Source: Deltaproteobacteria bacterium
GTDB taxonomy: Bacteria > Desulfobacterota > DSM-4660 > Desulfatiglandales > HGW-15
Direction of reading: 5' to 3'
NCBI GenBank assembly: GCA_019308525.1
Contig: JAFDIC010000098.1
Coordinates: 1-10,641, forward strand
DNA length: 10,641 nt
Position 1 is the first letter of the stretch, and every line of letters starts with the position of its first letter. A model generated the notes under the pieces. It did no database searches and had not been told where the DNA came from. It worked only from the letters and a program-made list of their open reading frames with translations. Shown here one piece after another: positions 8,269 through 10,641 of this stretch. Made by a program: the position numbers and the translations under genes.

Positions 8269-9432
8269 ATGGGAAAGATCAAGATAGCAATAGTAGGGTT
8301 AGGTAATTGTGCCAGTTCGTTAATCCAGGGGACTCATTACTACAGGGACAAGAGGCCCGAGGACGCAATCGGCCTCATGCACTGGGAGATTGGCGGGTAC
8401 ACCCCCGGTGACATAGAGGTGGTTGCAGCCTTTGACATTGACAAGCGGAAGGTGGGGAAGGACGTGAGTGAAGCTATCTTTGCCCCGCCCAACTGTGCCA
8501 CGGTCTTCTGTGCTGATATACCACCCTCGGGGGTCGTCGTCCAAATGGGCAGGATACTGGACGGAGTCTCGGAACACATGAAGGATTGGGATGAAAGACA
8601 TACTTTTCTTCCTGCTGATGGACCTGAACCGGACAGGAGGAGGTTCATAAAACTGCTCAAGGATTCGGGGGCGGAAATCCTGCTGAACTACCTCCCCGTG
8701 GGCTCAGAGGAGGCGACCCAATTCTATGCAGACTGTGCCCTGGAAGCCGGAGTAGCTTTTGTAAACAACATACCCGTGTTCATTGCCAGTAGCCCGGTCT
8801 GGGCAAGGAGGTTCAAGGAGAAGAATATCCCGCTCATAGGAGATGATATCAAATCCCAGCTTGGCGCGACCATCACTCACCGTGTATTGACCGACCTGTT
8901 CAAGAAAAGAGGAGTTAAGTTGGACAGGACATACCAGCTCAATACGGGCGGAAATACCGACTTCTTGAACATGCTCAACAGGCACAGGCTTAAGTCCAAG
9001 AAAAAGTCAAAGACCGAAGCGGTCCAGTCTGTAGCGGCAACACGGCTGGACAACGAGAATATACATATCGGCCCCAGTGACTACGTGCCCTGGCAGCAGG
9101 ACAACAAGGTCTGCTTCCTGAGAATGGAAGGGAGGCTCTTTGGGGATGTTCCCATGAACCTGGAGATGAGGCTCTCGGTTGAAGACTCTCCCAATTCAGC
9201 AGGGGTGGCCATTGACTCGATTCGATGCGCCAAACTTGCGCTGGATAGGGGGATAGGAGGAATCCTGGAGGGGCCGGCCGCCTATTTTTGCAAACATCCC
9301 CCGCGTCAATATCCGGATGACGTGGCCTTTGCCATGACAGAAGAGTTTATCTCCGGTGCCAAAGAGATATCACATGAAATGCCTGATTATCGCAGCAGGA
9401 AGGGGAAGCAGGTTACAGCAGAAATACTGTAG
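8269..9432 (+). CDS. ino1: Inositol-3-phosphate synthase
   Basis: A 387-aa cytoplasmic enzyme that converts glucose-6-phosphate to 1L-myo-inositol-1-phosphate (also called D-inositol-3-phosphate) using NAD+ as a recycled cofactor. It is the committed step of inositol synthesis. The N-terminal Rossmann motif is [12 protein letters not shown] (residues 6-17), followed by [21 protein letters not shown], as in the short actinobacterial/prokaryotic form of the family. The [14 protein letters not shown] segment, [11 protein letters not shown] (225-235) and a lysine-rich stretch after it (242-248) form the substrate and catalytic region. Length is normal for this form and shorter than the ~500-aa eukaryotic enzymes. 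The 3' end overlaps the next gene by 59 bp, so the two are expressed and probably translated together. This gene supplies the substrate for its neighbour. Confidence 0.95.
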   Translation: MGKIKIAIVGLGNCASSLIQGTHYYRDKRPEDAIGLMHWEIGGYTPGDIEVVAAFDIDKRKVGKDVSEAIFAPPNCATVFCADIPPSGVVVQMGRILDGVSEHMKDWDERHTFLPADGPEPDRRRFIKLLKDSGAEILLNYLPVGSEEATQFYADCALEAGVAFVNNIPVFIASSPVWARRFKEKNIPLIGDDIKSQLGATITHRVLTDLFKKRGVKLDRTYQLNTGGNTDFLNMLNRHRLKSKKKSKTEAVQSVAATRLDNENIHIGPSDYVPWQQDNKVCFLRMEGRLFGDVPMNLEMRLSVEDSPNSAGVAIDSIRCAKLALDRGIGGILEGPAAYFCKHPPRQYPDDVAFAMTEEFISGAKEISHEMPDYRSRKGKQVTAEIL

Positions 9433-10641
9433 TAAGCCCCTTGTGCCCCTCCTTGGCGTCCCGATTATAGAAAGGGTTATCAGGAATGCTGTTAGCGCCG
9501 GAATAGATGATTTTTATGTTGTGACAGGGTACAAGGGAGAGGAAGTTCGCAGTTACCTGGATGAACTCAGGAAGAGGTGCAGTGTAAGGATAACCCATAT
9601 AGTAAATGATGATTGGGAAAAGGGGAATGGAATTTCTGTCCTCAAGGCCCAGGAGAAACTGAAGGAGAATTTTCTCCTCATGATGGGGGATCATCTGGTC
9701 GAGCCCATGATAATAAGGAAGATGGTCGATCAGAAACTCCTTAATGGCGAGATAGTGCTGGCGGTTGAGCGCAATACCAATAATCCCATGGTCAATCTGA
9801 ATGACGTCACCAAGGTATGGATCAACAACGGAAAGCTCGGGGATATAGGTAAGGATCTGACCAGGTTCAACGGCTTTGATACGGGGGTATTCCTGTGTTC
9901 ACCCGCCATATTTGAAGCAATCAATGAAAGCATTTCCGGGCGTGGCGACAGTTCCCTTTCAGGCGGTGTCAAGTGGCTGACAGAGAAGGGCAAGGTAAAG
10001 ATCTGGAATACCGGGGGAAGATTCTGGATTGACATAGATGATCCGGAGGCACTGAAGAAAGCCGAAGATGCATTGCTTCAGAGGCTTCGAGGCAAGAACA
10101 GGGACGGGCCTGTTTCCAGGTACCTGAACCGGCCTATTTCCATTCGCTTATCAAGGCATCTGGCCGGACTTCCTCTGACCCCCAACCATATATCTCTCAT
10201 CTCCTTTCTCCTTTCCATGATGGGGGCCGGACTTTTTCTCATGGGAGGCTACCTGTCTCTTCTGGCGGGAGGTATTGTGGCGCAGGTGGCATCTATCGTG
10301 GATGGTTGTGACGGCGAAATCGCCCGCCTCAAGTACCAGGAGAGCACCTATGGAGGATGGCTGGATGCGGTGTTGGATCGCTACGCTGATGCCTTTTTGC
10401 TGTTCGGACTCACTTTTCATGCCTTTTTGAACCAGCAGGGCCTTACCAGCATGTTTGTCGGTTTCTTGGCTATCATCGGGTCTTTCATGGTGAGCTATAC
10501 CGCTGACAAATATGACAGGATAATGGAAAAGCGAATCGGGAAAAGCGGCTTCAGGATCGGCAGAGACGTGAGAATTTTCCTGATATTCCTGGGGGCCACC
10601 CTGAACGCTGCATTCTGGGCCCTGTGTCTCCTGGCCGCCCT
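9374..10641 (+). CDS. Bifunctional inositol-1-phosphate cytidylyltransferase / CDP-inositol phosphotransferase (3' end outside window)
   Basis: At least 422 residues, open to the window edge. Residues 1-~235 are a sugar-nucleotidyltransferase domain: [11 protein letters not shown] (4-14), KPLVPLLG (21-28), and GDH with D106 as the likely metal ligand. It would activate inositol-phosphate with CTP. From ~245 it is a membrane CDP-alcohol phosphotransferase with the full signature D310-x2-D313-G-x2-A-R-x8-G327-x3-D331-x3-D335, flanked by hydrophobic helices (~272-308, ~340-385, ~400 onward). This two-domain order is that of the IPCT/DIPPS enzyme, which joins CDP-inositol to inositol-phosphate to give phosphorylated di-myo-inositol-phosphate. 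ATG 9374 lies inside ino1, 59 bp before its stop, with weak GAG 7 nt upstream; it restores the complete nucleotide-binding motif. The acceptor could instead be a lipid or another alcohol. The C-terminus is not visible. Confidence 0.88.
   Translation, partial: MKCLIIAAGRGSRLQQKYCSKPLVPLLGVPIIERVIRNAVSAGIDDFYVVTGYKGEEVRSYLDELRKRCSVRITHIVNDDWEKGNGISVLKAQEKLKENFLLMMGDHLVEPMIIRKMVDQKLLNGEIVLAVERNTNNPMVNLNDVTKVWINNGKLGDIGKDLTRFNGFDTGVFLCSPAIFEAINESISGRGDSSLSGGVKWLTEKGKVKIWNTGGRFWIDIDDPEALKKAEDALLQRLRGKNRDGPVSRYLNRPISIRLSRHLAGLPLTPNHISLISFLLSMMGAGLFLMGGYLSLLAGGIVAQVASIVDGCDGEIARLKYQESTYGGWLDAVLDRYADAFLLFGLTFHAFLNQQGLTSMFVGFLAIIGSFMVSYTADKYDRIMEKRIGKSGFRIGRDVRIFLIFLGATLNAAFWALCLLAA

Noticed and set aside
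8079..8306. 75-codon frame in the ino1 leader
   Set aside because: It begins at a TTG without a ribosome binding site, overlaps the ino1 start and resembles no family.

Overview
The window looks like chromosomal DNA of an anaerobic deltaproteobacterium (Desulfobacterota). This is inferred from the gene content: a DUF6178-type protein that I associate with that group, a two-gene groES-groEL operon, a tRNA-Pro with an encoded CCA, and an adenylate-cyclase-type signalling protein with an unusual N-terminal sensor. There is no rRNA or other marker to fix the taxon. I see no phage, transposon, CRISPR or defence genes. Most of the window is ordinary housekeeping and accessory metabolism.

Layout. 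Positions 1-291 hold no supportable gene. A class III nucleotide cyclase (292-2130) is read leftward. Its 320-bp upstream region is unusually rich in signals: a sigma-54-type -24/-12 element facing the cyclase, a perfect 17-bp palindrome about 95 bp upstream of the predicted start, and a bulged hairpin in the predicted leader. A sigma-70 promoter in the same region faces the other way and drives tRNA-Pro(GGG) (2455-2531), which is followed by a strong intrinsic terminator. Then come a GH130-family mannoside phosphorylase-type gene (2680-3672), a perfect-consensus sigma-70 promoter (TTGACA-N16-TATAAT), a ~325-nt untranslated stretch, and a 577-aa DUF6178-like protein of unknown role (4059-5792). 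The groES-groEL operon (5992-7923) ends in a GC-rich hairpin without a T-tract.

The right end carries an inositol-phosphate operon. It has a good sigma-70-like promoter, a ~255-nt leader, inositol-3-phosphate synthase (8269-9432), and a bifunctional cytidylyltransferase / CDP-alcohol phosphotransferase that overlaps it by 59 bp and runs off the window. Together these two enzymes would take glucose-6-phosphate to inositol-phosphate, CDP-inositol and then a CDP-inositol-derived product. The closest pathway known to me is the di-myo-inositol-phosphate (DIP) route of thermophiles, in which these two enzymes are encoded together. DIP is a heat-stress solute and the pair lies directly downstream of the GroES/GroEL chaperonin. 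The window may therefore be a small heat/stress-tolerance neighbourhood, or the source may be thermophilic; an inositol-phospholipid role is the main alternative.

The most interesting points are the inositol operon with its embedded start codon and long leader, and the apparent sigma-54-type control region of the cyclase.
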